A DNA stretch of 64,000 bases. Origin: Moritella sp. F3 (GTDB lineage Bacteria > Pseudomonadota > Gammaproteobacteria > Enterobacterales > Moritellaceae). Under the pieces are notes generated by a model. That model made no database searches, was not told where the DNA came from, and saw only the letters and a list, made by a program, of their open reading frames with translations. The position numbers were made by a program, and so were the translations under genes. The stretch lies in assembly GCF_015082335.1 (NCBI RefSeq), contig NZ_BLRL01000003.1, positions 454,641 through 518,640 on the forward strand, written 5' to 3'. This document shows positions 9,271 through 17,592 of this stretch, in pieces (positions within the stretch are counted from its first letter, which is position 1; every line of letters starts with the position of its first letter).

Positions 9271-9449
9271 TTTCGAGATCCTTTGTGGGTTGAATAATAT
9301 CAATACCACGCTGTCTTGGTGCATCACCAATATGTGTATTATGTTAAGCGATCTACGTCGTGCATTATGTTCGAGATCTACTGCGTTAAGTTTATGTAAC
9401 TTAAAGCAGCCTTGCCACTAAAACTGCCTGTAGAGATTATTCTTAGCTG

Positions 9450-9899
9450 CTAAAGTTCATTAAACTGGTCTAGCCATTCGGTGAACGAGTTTGATACTTG
9501 CGTAACCGTACAGGCTGCATAATTAAAAAACCATACAGTCGCATCCGCTTGCTGAGTCGTGCAATCGCTGAGCTTGAAACAAAACATATTGCCCTTACAG
9601 TCAGACGCAAACAAAATGTGTCCCTTGGGCATACCGCTCATTTCATACAACTGCGATAGTGACGCGACATCGTCTAGGCTTAAGAAATCTTGTACTTCAG
9701 AAATGTCGGAATTTAAATCACAAATTTTAGTTAATACATTTGGCGTGTGAACTAAGCCGTATGTTGAGATTAAATATTTATACGAGTCAGGTAACACGCC
9801 GTTTAATTTTGATTCAAGCTCTACAATATCATCACCATTGATTGGCACCATGGCATTTTTACTGCCCCAGTTTTTTACAAAAACATCAATGCTGTTCAT
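9450..9899 (-). CDS. SMI1/KNR4 (SUKH) family protein
   Basis: 149 residues, no signal peptide, acidic. The SUKH pattern is visible: an ELESKLNGVLPDSYKYLISTYG block near residues 28-48 (the usual lxxLPxdykxfl-yG start), then SLDDVASL and PKGHILFASDCKGNMFCF, then a hydrophobic strand and a final FTEWLDQF helix. SUKH proteins often act as immunity proteins against contact-dependent or polymorphic toxins, but many are single housekeeping-like genes; no toxin gene is next to it, so the role is open. It is divergent from alkC across a shared perfect palindrome. Confidence 0.8.
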   Translation of the reverse strand: MNSIDVFVKNWGSKNAMVPINGDDIVELESKLNGVLPDSYKYLISTYGLVHTPNVLTKICDLNSDISEVQDFLSLDDVASLSQLYEMSGMPKGHILFASDCKGNMFCFKLSDCTTQQADATVWFFNYAACTVTQVSNSFTEWLDQFNEL

Positions 9900-9951
9900 T
9901 TTAAATACTCCAAGATAACTAACAGATTTTTCACCAATTACTTATATATAG

Positions 9952-9970
9952 TTATCGTCATTGACGATAA
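9952..9970. promoter_or_regulatory. Perfect 19-bp palindrome between SUKH gene and alkC
   Basis: TTATCGTCA, one central T, TGACGATAA. It sits 53 bp from the SUKH start and 90 bp from the alkC start, in the divergent promoter region. It has the size and symmetry of an operator for a dimeric repressor or activator. Confidence 0.5.
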
Positions 9971-10059
9971 AATCGTTCTAACTTTATAATGAAAACAAGA
10001 TACACAGGATAACCGTACGATTCAATTATTTATTGATTACATTAGGATGAAGTTTACTT

Positions 10060-11184
10060 ATGGCTGAGTTATTCAAAGACATTTATTGCCCTGCATTTTA
10101 TAACCAATTTTCAGATGTGTTAACGAAGGTACTACCTGAGTTTGATGCGGTTAAATTTAACCAACTTATCTTTAATGAGCATTTTGTTGGATATGAGCTT
10201 AAACAACGTATGCATCATACAGCGGACGTGCTACATCACTTTATGCCTACTGATTTTAGTGATGCTATTTCAGTACTTAAGTGCATTATTGCTGAATTGC
10301 GTGCTCAAGGTATTAAAGAGCAGAGTATTGAATTTATGTTTTTGCCTGCTTATATCGAAATGTATGGGCTTGAAGATTATGACTGTGCGGTGGATGGCTT
10401 TGAATGTGTGACACAATATACCAGTTGTGAATTTGCAGTTAGACCATTCATCATACGTTATCCCGCTAAAATGTTGGTGCAGCTACAAGCATGGACGCAA
10501 CACGAAAGCCGCCATGTCCGCCGCTTAGCTAGTGAAGGCTCTCGGCCTCGACTCCCGTGGGCAATGGCGTTACCTGAGTTTAAACATGATCCCAGGCCTT
10601 TGTTACCTATTTTAACAGCATTGAAATGCGATGACTGTGAAGTTGTGAGGCGCAGTGTAGCGAATAACCTCAATGACATTGCTAAAGATAACTGCGATGT
10701 AGTAGTGCAGATTGCAACGCAATGGTTAGGTGATAACGAACACACAGACAAATTAGTCAAACATGCGTGCCGTACATTACTCAAGCAAGCTCAGCCAGAT
10801 ATCATGGCACTGTTTGGCTTTAAACAAGACTTAATAACGTTAACCGACATGGCGGTCACGACACCGGTTGTAAAAGTAGGGGACAAGCTGACGTTTAATT
10901 TCACGATTGATAATACGAGTAGTTGCCCACAAAAATTACGTTTGGAATATGGTCTTTATTATCTTAAAAAGAATGGAACCTTGGCGCGAAAAGTATTTAA
11001 AATTACTGAACGCGTTATTGCTGGGAATACACAAGAACAGATAACACGCCACCAAAGCTTTAAAATAATTAGTACCCGTGTGTTTCATTTAGGTACACAC
11101 AAATTGAGTATTATTATTAATGGTCAGGAGAGTCGTGTTAATGCAGAACATGATGGGTTGTATCGTTTTGAACTCGTTGGTTAA
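10060..11184 (+). CDS. alkC: AlkC-type DNA-7-methyladenine/3-methyladenine glycosylase
   Basis: 374 residues. Residues 1-250 form the helical HEAT-like-repeat domain of the AlkC/AlkD superfamily, with the diagnostic block around residues 157-172 (ASEGSRPRLPWAMALP) and further repeats (CDDCEVVRRSVANNLNDIAKD). Residues about 258-374 are beta-rich and Ig-like (TTPVVKVGDKLTFNFTIDNTS...), the extra domain that separates AlkC from AlkD. AlkC removes N3-alkylated purines without base flipping; activity here is inferred. An AGGATGA ribosome-binding site lies near the start. It faces away from the SUKH gene and is followed by yjdM. Confidence 0.85.
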   Translation: MAELFKDIYCPAFYNQFSDVLTKVLPEFDAVKFNQLIFNEHFVGYELKQRMHHTADVLHHFMPTDFSDAISVLKCIIAELRAQGIKEQSIEFMFLPAYIEMYGLEDYDCAVDGFECVTQYTSCEFAVRPFIIRYPAKMLVQLQAWTQHESRHVRRLASEGSRPRLPWAMALPEFKHDPRPLLPILTALKCDDCEVVRRSVANNLNDIAKDNCDVVVQIATQWLGDNEHTDKLVKHACRTLLKQAQPDIMALFGFKQDLITLTDMAVTTPVVKVGDKLTFNFTIDNTSSCPQKLRLEYGLYYLKKNGTLARKVFKITERVIAGNTQEQITRHQSFKIISTRVFHLGTHKLSIIINGQESRVNAEHDGLYRFELVG

Positions 11185-11292
11185 CTTGTCATCGTCATAG
11201 AAACGGAATCTGTTAATTCGTTAGAATATACTCGTAAAGGTCAAATAGACCTATTACTATGCATTTCAACCTAATTTAAAGAAGTATCATGT

Positions 11293-11625
11293 ATGTCTCT
11301 TCCTCCTTGTCCAAAATGTAAATCTGAATTTGTTTACCAAGATCAAAACCAGCTCATTTGCCCTGAATGTGCAAATGAGTGGAACCCATCTGAATTACTT
11401 GAAGATATATTTATCGTAAAAGATGCTAACGGTACGCAATTGCAAGAAGGTGATAAGTTAACGTTAGCTAAAGATCTTAAAGTGAAAGGCAGCTCGCTAA
11501 TACTTAAAGTCGGCACAAAAGCGGTGATTAAACGCATTATTGAAGGCAAGGATCATCAACTTGACTGTAAAGTGGATGGTGTAGGCGAGATGATGGTAAC
11601 AGCTAAGTTTGTTAAGAAAGCTTAG
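11293..11625 (+). CDS. yjdM: YjdM/PhnA-type zinc-ribbon protein
   Basis: 110-residue protein, full length for the family. The N-terminus is a zinc ribbon with cysteines 6, 9, 23 and 26 (CPKC...CPEC), followed by the conserved NEWNP segment. The C-terminal half is a small SH3-like barrel (DANGTQLQEGDKLTL...LKVKGSS...GTKAVIKRI) ending in the typical LKTEFVKK-like tail. It was formerly called alkylphosphonate utilisation protein PhnA, but it is not part of the phosphonate pathway here and its true role is unsettled. A single gene. Confidence 0.92.
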   Translation: MSLPPCPKCKSEFVYQDQNQLICPECANEWNPSELLEDIFIVKDANGTQLQEGDKLTLAKDLKVKGSSLILKVGTKAVIKRIIEGKDHQLDCKVDGVGEMMVTAKFVKKA

Positions 11626-11981
11626 CTATTGACTTAATTAAATAAAATACTCAAATTATTGGTGCTTGTGGTTTCAAGAGCGCCCCGAACATGGCCGTAT
11701 TGAAATGTGGCACCTGACGTGAGGAGGGGCGAGTTGTAACTACCGGGATTAAGTTACTAAGCCAAACTTGCCCCATTTCGCGTTAGAACTTTTACTCACT
11801 CATATTTTATTTATTACGTCTTGCCATACATTTTCTTATGCAAGAATAGTGAGGTGTTCCTCATGTCTTATAATTAGCAATAGTGAATCTAAATTGCTGG
11901 CCACTATTGTTTAGCCTCTACACTTCAACCCGAGTGCTTCTGTCTGTCAATATGACCTGAAATATAATTATTAGGTGAATA
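11626..11981. other. Non-coding gap, left edge of the accessory island
   Basis: 356 bp without a convincing gene. It holds the first attC-like repeat (11739-11789) and, downstream of it, sequence that recurs after the other repeats: TACTCA-rich, then TTGCYATAC and TTCCTCATG blocks. It probably carries the promoter of the Sel1 gene. Confidence 0.5.
11733..11789 (+). repeat. attC-like repeat, copy 1
   Basis: Core CTAAGCC (11757-11763), 18 bp containing TTGCCCC, then GTTAG (11782-11786). Upstream GTTGTAAC (11733-11740) is a near complement of GTTAGAAC, giving a 57-bp imperfect palindrome; inside it AAGTT pairs with AACTT and GGG with CCC. The size and outer boxes resemble an integron attC site; not proven to be one. 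Confidence 0.55.
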
Positions 11982-14291
11982 ATGAAAAATATTATTGGTG
12001 TGACTCTTATTTTATTTGCCTCTATGGTGCAATCGGCAGACTTTCAGAAAGGCATGGATGCATTCTATGGCGGTGATGTCAAAACAGCCTATAAAGAGTT
12101 ACACCCACTCGCAGAGCTGGGCCATGCTAACGCTCAATTCAACCTAGGAGTGATGTATGACCATGGTGAAGGCGTGCGCCAAGATTATAAACAAGCAGCG
12201 CATTGGTATCGGAAAGCCGCAGAGCAGGGTCATGCTAACGCTCAAAATAACCTAGGTCTGATGTATATCAATGGTGAAGGCGCGCGCCAAGATTATAACC
12301 AAGCAATGCATTGGTTCCGCAAAGCAGCAGAGCTGGAGTATGCTGACGCTCAATTCCACCTCGGTCTGATGTATATCAATGGTGAAGGTGTGCGTCAAGA
12401 TTATGAGCAAGCAGTGCATTGGTACCGCAAAGCCGCAGAACAGGGTCATGTTGCCGCTCAATTCTACCTAGGTCTGATGTATATCAATGGTGAAGGTGTG
12501 AGCCAAGATGATAAGCAAGCAGTGTATTGGTACCGCAAAGCCGCTGAGCAGGGCCATGTTACCGCTCAATTCTACCTAGGTGTGATGTATAACAATGGCC
12601 TAGGCGTGCGCCAAGATCATAAACAAGCAGTGCATTGGTACCGCAAAGCCGCTGAGCAGGGCGGTGCAGATGCTCAAAATAACCTAGGTGTGATGTATAA
12701 CAATGGCCTAGGCGTGCGCCAAGATCATAAACAAGCAGTGCATTGGTACCGGAAAGCCGCTGAGCAGGGCGGTGCAGATGCTCAAAATAACCTCGGTGTG
12801 AAGTATGACAATGGTGAAGGCGTGCGCCAAAATTATAAACAAGCAGCGCATTGGTACCGGAAAGCCGCAGAGCAGGGGCATGCTAATGCTCAAAACAGCC
12901 TAGGTTTGATGTATCGATTGGGTGAAGGTGTGAGTCAAGATTATAAACAAGCAGTGCATTGGTTCCGTAAATCTGCAGAGCTGGGCTATGCTGATGCCCA
13001 AAATAGTCTAGGTGTGATGTATAGATTGGGTGAAGGCGTGCGTAAAGATGATAAACAAGCAGTATATTGGTACATCAAAGCTGCTGAGCTGGGCGATGAT
13101 GATGCCCAAAATAACCTAGGAGTTATGTACATATTGGGTAAAGGTGTGCGGCAAGACTATAAGCAAGCAGAACTCTGGTTCCGTAAAGCTTCAGAGCAGG
13201 GAGATGCTGCAGCTCAAAATAACCTAGGTGTTATGTATGACAAAGGAAAAAGCATTCCCGAAGACGATAAGCAAGCTGTGTATTGGTTTAACAAATCCGC
13301 AAAACAGGATCATGCAGACGCTCAATTTAACCTAGGTAATATGTATCTCAATGGTAAAGGCGTGCGTCAAGATGATAATCAAGCAGTTTATTGGTACCGT
13401 AAAGCCGCTGAACAGGGCCATGCTATGGCTCAAAATAGTCTAGGCGTGATGTATAGATTGGGTCAAGGTGTGCCTCAAGACGATAAGCAAGCAGTATATT
13501 GGTTCCGTAATGCGGCAGAACAAGGCTATGCTGATGCTCAATTTAACCTAGGTGAGAGGTATAAATTTGGTAAAGGTGTCCTCCAAGATGATAAGCAAGA
13601 AGCGCATTGGAATCGTAAAGCCGCTGAACAGGACCATGCTAACGCTCAATTTAACCTAGGAGTGATGTATAACAATGGCCTAGGTGTGCGTCAAGATCAT
13701 AAACAAGCAGTGCATTGGTACAGCAAAGCCGCTGAGCAAGGTTATGCAGATGCTCAATTTCATCTAGGTCTGATGTATTTTTATGGTGAAGGCGTCCGCC
13801 AAGATTATAAACAAGCTGTGCACTGGTACCATAAAGCCGCTGATCAAGGTTATGCAGATGCCCAAAATAACCTAGGAGTGATGTATAGATTGGGTAAAGG
13901 CGTGCGTAAAAACGACAAGCAAGCAACTGATTGGTACCGCAAAGCTGCTAAACAAGATCATGCTAACGCCCAGAATAATCTAGGTGTGATGTATAGACTA
14001 GGTAAAGGTGTGAGACAAGATTATAAACAAGCACTTCAATTATTTCGCAAGTCCGTTGAGCAGGGTCATGCTGAAGCCCAAAATAACCTAGGTGTGATGT
14101 ATATATTGGGAGAAGGCGTGCGGCAAGATTATAAACTTGCATATATGTGGTTTAATTTGGCAAAACATAATGGTTACGATACTAAAGAGGTATTTGATTT
14201 CATAACACGGAAAATGACATCAAGAAGCATAAGTGAAGCGCAAAGCATGTCGAGAGAATGTTTAGAATCAAATTATAAAAGCTGCGGTTAA
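11982..14291 (+). CDS. Secreted Sel1-repeat protein (19 repeats)
   Basis: 769 residues with a signal peptide (residues 1-18, cleavage near VQSADF). From about residue 47 to 731 there are 19 consecutive 36-residue Sel1/TPR-like helical repeats with consensus AQ-NLGVMY-NGEGV-QDYKQA-HWYRKAAEQGHA, and then a short capping segment. Such solenoids scaffold protein-protein contacts in the periplasm or outside the cell; the partner is unknown. Two neighbouring 108-bp repeat units (12574-12789) are almost identical at DNA level, showing recent duplication. It lies between attC-like copies 1 and 2 as the only gene there. Confidence 0.93.
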   Translation: MKNIIGVTLILFASMVQSADFQKGMDAFYGGDVKTAYKELHPLAELGHANAQFNLGVMYDHGEGVRQDYKQAAHWYRKAAEQGHANAQNNLGLMYINGEGARQDYNQAMHWFRKAAELEYADAQFHLGLMYINGEGVRQDYEQAVHWYRKAAEQGHVAAQFYLGLMYINGEGVSQDDKQAVYWYRKAAEQGHVTAQFYLGVMYNNGLGVRQDHKQAVHWYRKAAEQGGADAQNNLGVMYNNGLGVRQDHKQAVHWYRKAAEQGGADAQNNLGVKYDNGEGVRQNYKQAAHWYRKAAEQGHANAQNSLGLMYRLGEGVSQDYKQAVHWFRKSAELGYADAQNSLGVMYRLGEGVRKDDKQAVYWYIKAAELGDDDAQNNLGVMYILGKGVRQDYKQAELWFRKASEQGDAAAQNNLGVMYDKGKSIPEDDKQAVYWFNKSAKQDHADAQFNLGNMYLNGKGVRQDDNQAVYWYRKAAEQGHAMAQNSLGVMYRLGQGVPQDDKQAVYWFRNAAEQGYADAQFNLGERYKFGKGVLQDDKQEAHWNRKAAEQDHANAQFNLGVMYNNGLGVRQDHKQAVHWYSKAAEQGYADAQFHLGLMYFYGEGVRQDYKQAVHWYHKAADQGYADAQNNLGVMYRLGKGVRKNDKQATDWYRKAAKQDHANAQNNLGVMYRLGKGVRQDYKQALQLFRKSVEQGHAEAQNNLGVMYILGEGVRQDYKLAYMWFNLAKHNGYDTKEVFDFITRKMTSRSISEAQSMSRECLESNYKSCG

Positions 14292-14314
14292 GAGCTACAA
14301 TCCACTGAATTAAA

Positions 14315-14335
14315 CCTCCTAATTAGAGGCTTTTT
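14315..14335 (+). terminator. Possible terminator of Sel1 gene
   Basis: CCTC and GAGG arms around a TAATTA centre, followed by CTTTTT. The stem is short, so this is weak. Confidence 0.4.
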
Positions 14336-14538
14336 GATCTCGTGATAAATCGTCAATGTAGTTTATTAAACATGAAGATGATAATGCGCAGAGTCAAAAC
14401 CCCACTCGATTAAAATGATCTATTAACAGCTTACTTCTTACAGGTTAGCCTCTTAAATATGCCGAATATAGCAATGATTTTTGTAATGTGAACCGTGCCC
14501 CTTAGGGCTTAAACTAACGAGGTTTTGTCCAGCGTGAC

Positions 14539-14575
14539 GCTCTAAGCCAAAATTGCCCCTTATTCTTGTTAGAGC
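14539..14575 (+). repeat. attC-like repeat, copy 2
   Basis: GCTCTAAGCC, a 19-bp spacer containing TTGCCCC, and GTTAGAGC. The ends GCTCTAA and TTAGAGC are perfect complements. Confidence 0.55.
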
Positions 14576-14691
14576 GGTTACTCATATACAATATATTCAT
14601 ATCAGTTTGCTATACTTTTCCTCATGTGAGGAATGGGAGTAGTTGCCATATCACATAATTTACAGGAATGAGTCGAAAACGGTGGCCAGTA

Positions 14692-15837
14692 TTACTTAGC
14701 CCCAGATTCCTTGAGCAATTGGAGAATAGCGTTATGTCTCGATTTTTTCGCAAATTTCAAAGCTGTTCCTCCACGATTATCTTCCGTATTTACATCTGCG
14801 CCATTGTTAATTAGTGTTTTAACGGTACTAAGGTGACCTTCTTCCGCTGCAAGCATCAAAGCAGTCGTGCCATAATTGTTTTTTTTATTCACATTTGCTC
14901 CCTCTTTAAGGAGAAGTTTTACAGTCTCGTTATACCCTCCAAAGGCTGCATGCTCAAGCGCTGGTTGCCCCTCAATTGATTTAGCATTTACGTCAGCGCC
15001 TTTAGCAAGTAAGGCTGTTACGACCTTTAGCTGCCCCTCTTGTGCCGCTAGGGTCAAAGCTGTCGTACCATTTCCCTTAGTTTTTGCGTTCACCTCAGCA
15101 CCACTGCCCAGTAAAACGTCAACAATTTCTATTTGTCCTGCCCGTGCAGCTAACATAAGGGCAGTGATACCGTCATCATTTTCTGCATTCACATTAATAT
15201 CTTTAGCCTGCGCCAGTGACTTCGCAATGTCGTAATGGCCGTTCAGCAATGTTGACATGAGTGCTGTTACACCATAATCACTTTTCTCATTTACATTTGC
15301 TCCATTAGAAAGTAGAAGATTAACTATTTCCAATTGCCCATCACTAGCCGCTGCCATCAGGGGAGTAAAATCACTATCACCTTTCCCATCAACAAAAGCA
15401 CCATTATCAAGCAATACTTTTAAAGTGTCGCGATGACCTTTAACCAACGTAAACACCAAGACTGTCATGCCAAGCTTGTTTTGTGCATTTACATCCGCAC
15501 CTTTTTCAATCAAAACCTTTGCTGTATCAGTATAACCAGCTAGTGCAGCATACATTAATGCCGTATAACCATTTTTCATTTGTGCATTTACATCTGCACC
15601 ACTGGTAAGTAAAACTTTCACAATGTCAACACGTCCCTTTCCCGAAGCAACCATAAGGGATGTAAGGCCCTTGCTGTTTTTCGCATTTACGTCAGCGCCT
15701 TCAATAAGCAGGGTTTGCACGGTATCGATTTTGCCAGCCCCTGTCGCTAGCAACAACTCGCTTTGTGTTGTGGCACATCCAGTGGTAAGGACGAGTGTAA
15801 CGATAACCAACAAGCATTGACTAAATTTGCATTTCAT
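14692..15837 (-). CDS. Ankyrin-repeat lipoprotein
   Basis: 381 residues with a lipoprotein signal peptide: the lipobox LTTGC puts the lipidated Cys at residue 21, followed by Ala-Thr, compatible with outer-membrane sorting. About ten 33-residue ankyrin repeats follow (consensus GADVNAKN--G-TALM-AA--GH-D-VK-LL), each keeping the TALM and GADVN elements. It is a periplasmic-facing interaction scaffold; the partner is unknown. It is the only minus-strand gene inside the repeat-delimited island, between attC-like copies 2 and 3. Confidence 0.92.
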   Translation of the reverse strand: MKCKFSQCLLVIVTLVLTTGCATTQSELLLATGAGKIDTVQTLLIEGADVNAKNSKGLTSLMVASGKGRVDIVKVLLTSGADVNAQMKNGYTALMYAALAGYTDTAKVLIEKGADVNAQNKLGMTVLVFTLVKGHRDTLKVLLDNGAFVDGKGDSDFTPLMAAASDGQLEIVNLLLSNGANVNEKSDYGVTALMSTLLNGHYDIAKSLAQAKDINVNAENDDGITALMLAARAGQIEIVDVLLGSGAEVNAKTKGNGTTALTLAAQEGQLKVVTALLAKGADVNAKSIEGQPALEHAAFGGYNETVKLLLKEGANVNKKNNYGTTALMLAAEEGHLSTVKTLINNGADVNTEDNRGGTALKFAKKSRHNAILQLLKESGAK

Positions 15838-16228
15838 TTTGACAGTTTCCTTTTACCTGTTTATTTGTACTGTAATGATCAAGTAAATGTGTCCACGGCT
15901 TTGTATTCAGCCGCATATTCTTTCCAGATTGATTCGGATGAAGTCGTGATTCCCCTAACACAAAGTATAGTGCCTAAATATTTACACACACGATAAGTAA
16001 GGTTATGTTAGTGTGGGGGGATGCTTTAAAAATACAGGAGTAGTGAATGGGTGAAAATAACCATTTTTTAAACTGTTGGCCCAAAGTTTCTAATTCGCTT
16101 TGTCCCCCATTTTGCGTTAGCATTTTTTTAGCACCCAATACCTTGAAGTATCATTTGACCTAGATTTCCTCATGCACGCATTATGTGTAGAGCTTTTAGT
16201 TTTTCTAGGTAATATAAAAGGAGTTTAG
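15838..16228. other. Non-coding gap before the papain-fold-like gene
   Basis: 391 bp without a supported gene. It contains the ankyrin gene's upstream region and attC-like copy 3, followed 50 bp later by TTCCTCATG, as after copy 2. AGGAG lies just before the next ATG. Confidence 0.5.
16091..16123 (+). repeat. attC-like repeat, copy 3
   Basis: TAATTCG, an 18-bp spacer (TTGTCCCCCATTTTGC) and GTTAGCAT. The left box is divergent, but the spacer and right box match copy 1 closely. Confidence 0.45.
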
Positions 16229-16606
16229 ATGGAAGCTGAACATGTAACACAGCGATATGACGATGATTGTGGCGTCGCCGCGTTTGCAACTATTGCTAGA
16301 AAAACTTATGAAGAAGCTGACGAAATAATGAAAGATGTACGCCAACATAAAACGAGGTTTATTCTTCACAGGAATATGAAGTTTAAACTGATTCAGATTG
16401 GCCTGCTTGATATAAATTCCTCTTACTCTAAAAAATTTTTAGCTGAGAAAGGAGATGCAATTATTTATGCTAGGCATACTGATGGATACTGGCACTACAT
16501 CACCTTTATCGGGGGCGTTTTCTATGACCCAAATAAAGGTCAACCATCTAGTAAACTAGATAATAAACTCATACCAAGCGTTGTGTATAATGTGGATTAT
16601 AATTAG
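16229..16606 (+). CDS. Small papain-fold/C39-like protein
   Basis: 125 residues, no signal peptide. The start TQRYDDDCGVAAFATIA has the Gln-x5-Cys arrangement of C39-like and related cysteine peptidases (Q8, C14), and HYITFIGGVFYDPNKG supplies His89 and Asp100 in the expected place, so a complete Gln-Cys-His-Asp site is present. No ABC transporter or leader-peptide gene is nearby, so it is not an ordinary bacteriocin-processing domain. Its substrate is unknown. It is the single gene between attC-like copies 3 and 4. The start ATG follows AAAAGGAG. Confidence 0.65.
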   Translation: MEAEHVTQRYDDDCGVAAFATIARKTYEEADEIMKDVRQHKTRFILHRNMKFKLIQIGLLDINSSYSKKFLAEKGDAIIYARHTDGYWHYITFIGGVFYDPNKGQPSSKLDNKLIPSVVYNVDYN

Positions 16607-16640
16607 CCATACTTTATGTTATGCGAACCGTGCTCTTTAA

Positions 16641-16680
16641 AGCATAAGCACTAAGCCATTCCTGTCCATTTCCAAGCTCT
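16641..16680 (+). repeat. attC-like repeat, copy 4 (degenerate)
   Basis: CTAAGCC (16651-16657) followed by an 18-bp spacer with TGTCC; the right box is GCTCT rather than GTTAG. The preceding GCGAACCGTGC block matches that before copy 2. Confidence 0.4.
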
Positions 16681-16695
16681 GTACCTGTTCCATTC

Positions 16696-16743
16696 TACAA
16701 TCATCATGACTATTATCTGCAATAGGAAGTCATGATGATTGTA
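16696..16743. repeat. Perfect 16-bp inverted repeat spanning the recombinase start codon
   Basis: Arms 16696-16711 (TACAATCATCATGACT) and 16728-16743 are exact complements with a 16-nt loop. The loop and the start of the right arm hold the AGGAAG ribosome-binding site, and both candidate ATG codons (16732, 16735) lie in the right arm. It could act as an RNA hairpin hiding the start or as a DNA site for the encoded recombinase. Confidence 0.75.
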
Positions 16744-17331
16744 AAGAACTCAAATCACGTACATGGTGCTAAGAAGCCATTTAGACTAGAAGAAATTTGG
16801 GGCATTCGAACCAGACTCCAAATTAATGATAACCCAATGCAACTAGATCTCTTAAACTTGGCTATAGATAGCAAACTACGTTCATGTGATTTACTTAGAA
16901 TGAAAGTTGGAGATGTTTCTTCCCAAGGTATCGTTCACCCACGAGTACAGCTTAATCAAAGTAAAACAGGTAATGACGTTCAATTTGAAATAACACCTAG
17001 AAGTCAACAAAGCATCAGTAGGTGGATCTTTTCGGCAAGCCTTGGAACTGAGAGCTACCTATTTCCCAGTCTTCGTAGAATAGGCAAACCGATTAGTTAT
17101 TCTTACTATTCAAAGATTATCAAGTCGTGGGCGCTAAGCTTAGGGCTGGATGATAACTTATATGGCACGCATTCGATGAGACGAACCAAAGCTACGTTGA
17201 TATATGCCCGCACTAAAAATATACGTGCAGTGCAGCTGCTTTTAGGCCATACAAAAGTAGATAATACCATTCGATACTTGGGCATTGAGATTGAAGATGC
17301 CCTGAAGTTATCTGAGGAAACGGATAGTTAA
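16732..17331 (+). CDS. Tyrosine recombinase, catalytic domain only
   Basis: 199 residues. All residues of the tyrosine-recombinase active site are visible: Arg50 (IDSKLRSCDLLRM), Lys78 (QSKTGND), His147-x-x-Arg150 (THSMRRTKA), His173 (LLLGHTKVD) and nucleophile Tyr182 (TIRYLGI). The N-terminal SAM-like core-binding domain of normal integrases is missing; only about 15 residues precede the catalytic domain. This compact form occurs as a mobile-element or cassette-borne recombinase. It is not IntI, as there is no room for the extra IntI domain. It sits between attC-like copies 4 and 5, with a perfect inverted repeat over its start. Confidence 0.88.
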   Translation: MMIVKNSNHVHGAKKPFRLEEIWGIRTRLQINDNPMQLDLLNLAIDSKLRSCDLLRMKVGDVSSQGIVHPRVQLNQSKTGNDVQFEITPRSQQSISRWIFSASLGTESYLFPSLRRIGKPISYSYYSKIIKSWALSLGLDDNLYGTHSMRRTKATLIYARTKNIRAVQLLLGHTKVDNTIRYLGIEIEDALKLSEETDS

Positions 17332-17345
17332 GTTTAGTTCTGGTC

Positions 17346-17394
17346 TTCAACCACTATAGTTGAAGGCCAAACATGCCCCTTTCTTTGTTAGTGC
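17346..17394 (+). repeat. attC-like repeat, copy 5
   Basis: CTTCAAC...GTTGAAG hairpin (17345-17365), GAAGGCC (17362-17368), an 18-bp spacer with ATGCCCC, then GTTAGTGC (17387-17394), followed by TACTCATTCACATTTT as after copy 1. Confidence 0.5.
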
Positions 17395-17592
17395 TTCTAC
17401 TCATTCACATTTTGTACATGATAATTTTCCGTACTTTAGCTAATGCTGGATGAACTGGTAATTTTGCAAATAGACTAGATTGTGAGGTGCATTTCATAAT
17501 TTTGATTTATTTGCGCCTGAGAAATTGAAATATTGCCAAATGGAAAATCTGGCCTCATATTGTGAAAAGAGACAAATGTTAAGGGTGACAAA

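Larger units (their letters stand above)
14292..14691. other. Non-coding gap between Sel1 and ankyrin genes
   Basis: 400 bp with no gene I can support. It has a short hairpin with T-run (14315-14335), a GTGAACCGTGCCCC block with hairpin GCCCCTTAGGGC that is partly repeated near 16623, and attC-like copy 2. Confidence 0.5.

Noticed and set aside
9450..9899. SUKH protein as immunity partner of a local polymorphic toxin
   Set aside because: No toxin, Rhs, CDI or T6SS gene is nearby; the neighbour is a DNA repair gene.
12252..13926. Several open frames on the minus strand inside the Sel1 gene
   Set aside because: They mirror the 108-bp repeats of the plus-strand gene, lack ribosome-binding sites and have repeat-derived, membrane-like nonsense composition.
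14876..15820. Plus-strand open frames opposite the ankyrin gene
   Set aside because: Antisense shadows of the ankyrin repeats; no start signals or family likeness.
16229..16606. Papain-fold-like protein as part of a bacteriocin export system
   Set aside because: No ABC transporter domain, leader peptide or double-glycine precursor in the surroundings.
16732..17331. The recombinase as an integron integrase (IntI)
   Set aside because: Too short, lacks the N-terminal domain and the extra IntI helix region; only the catalytic domain is present.
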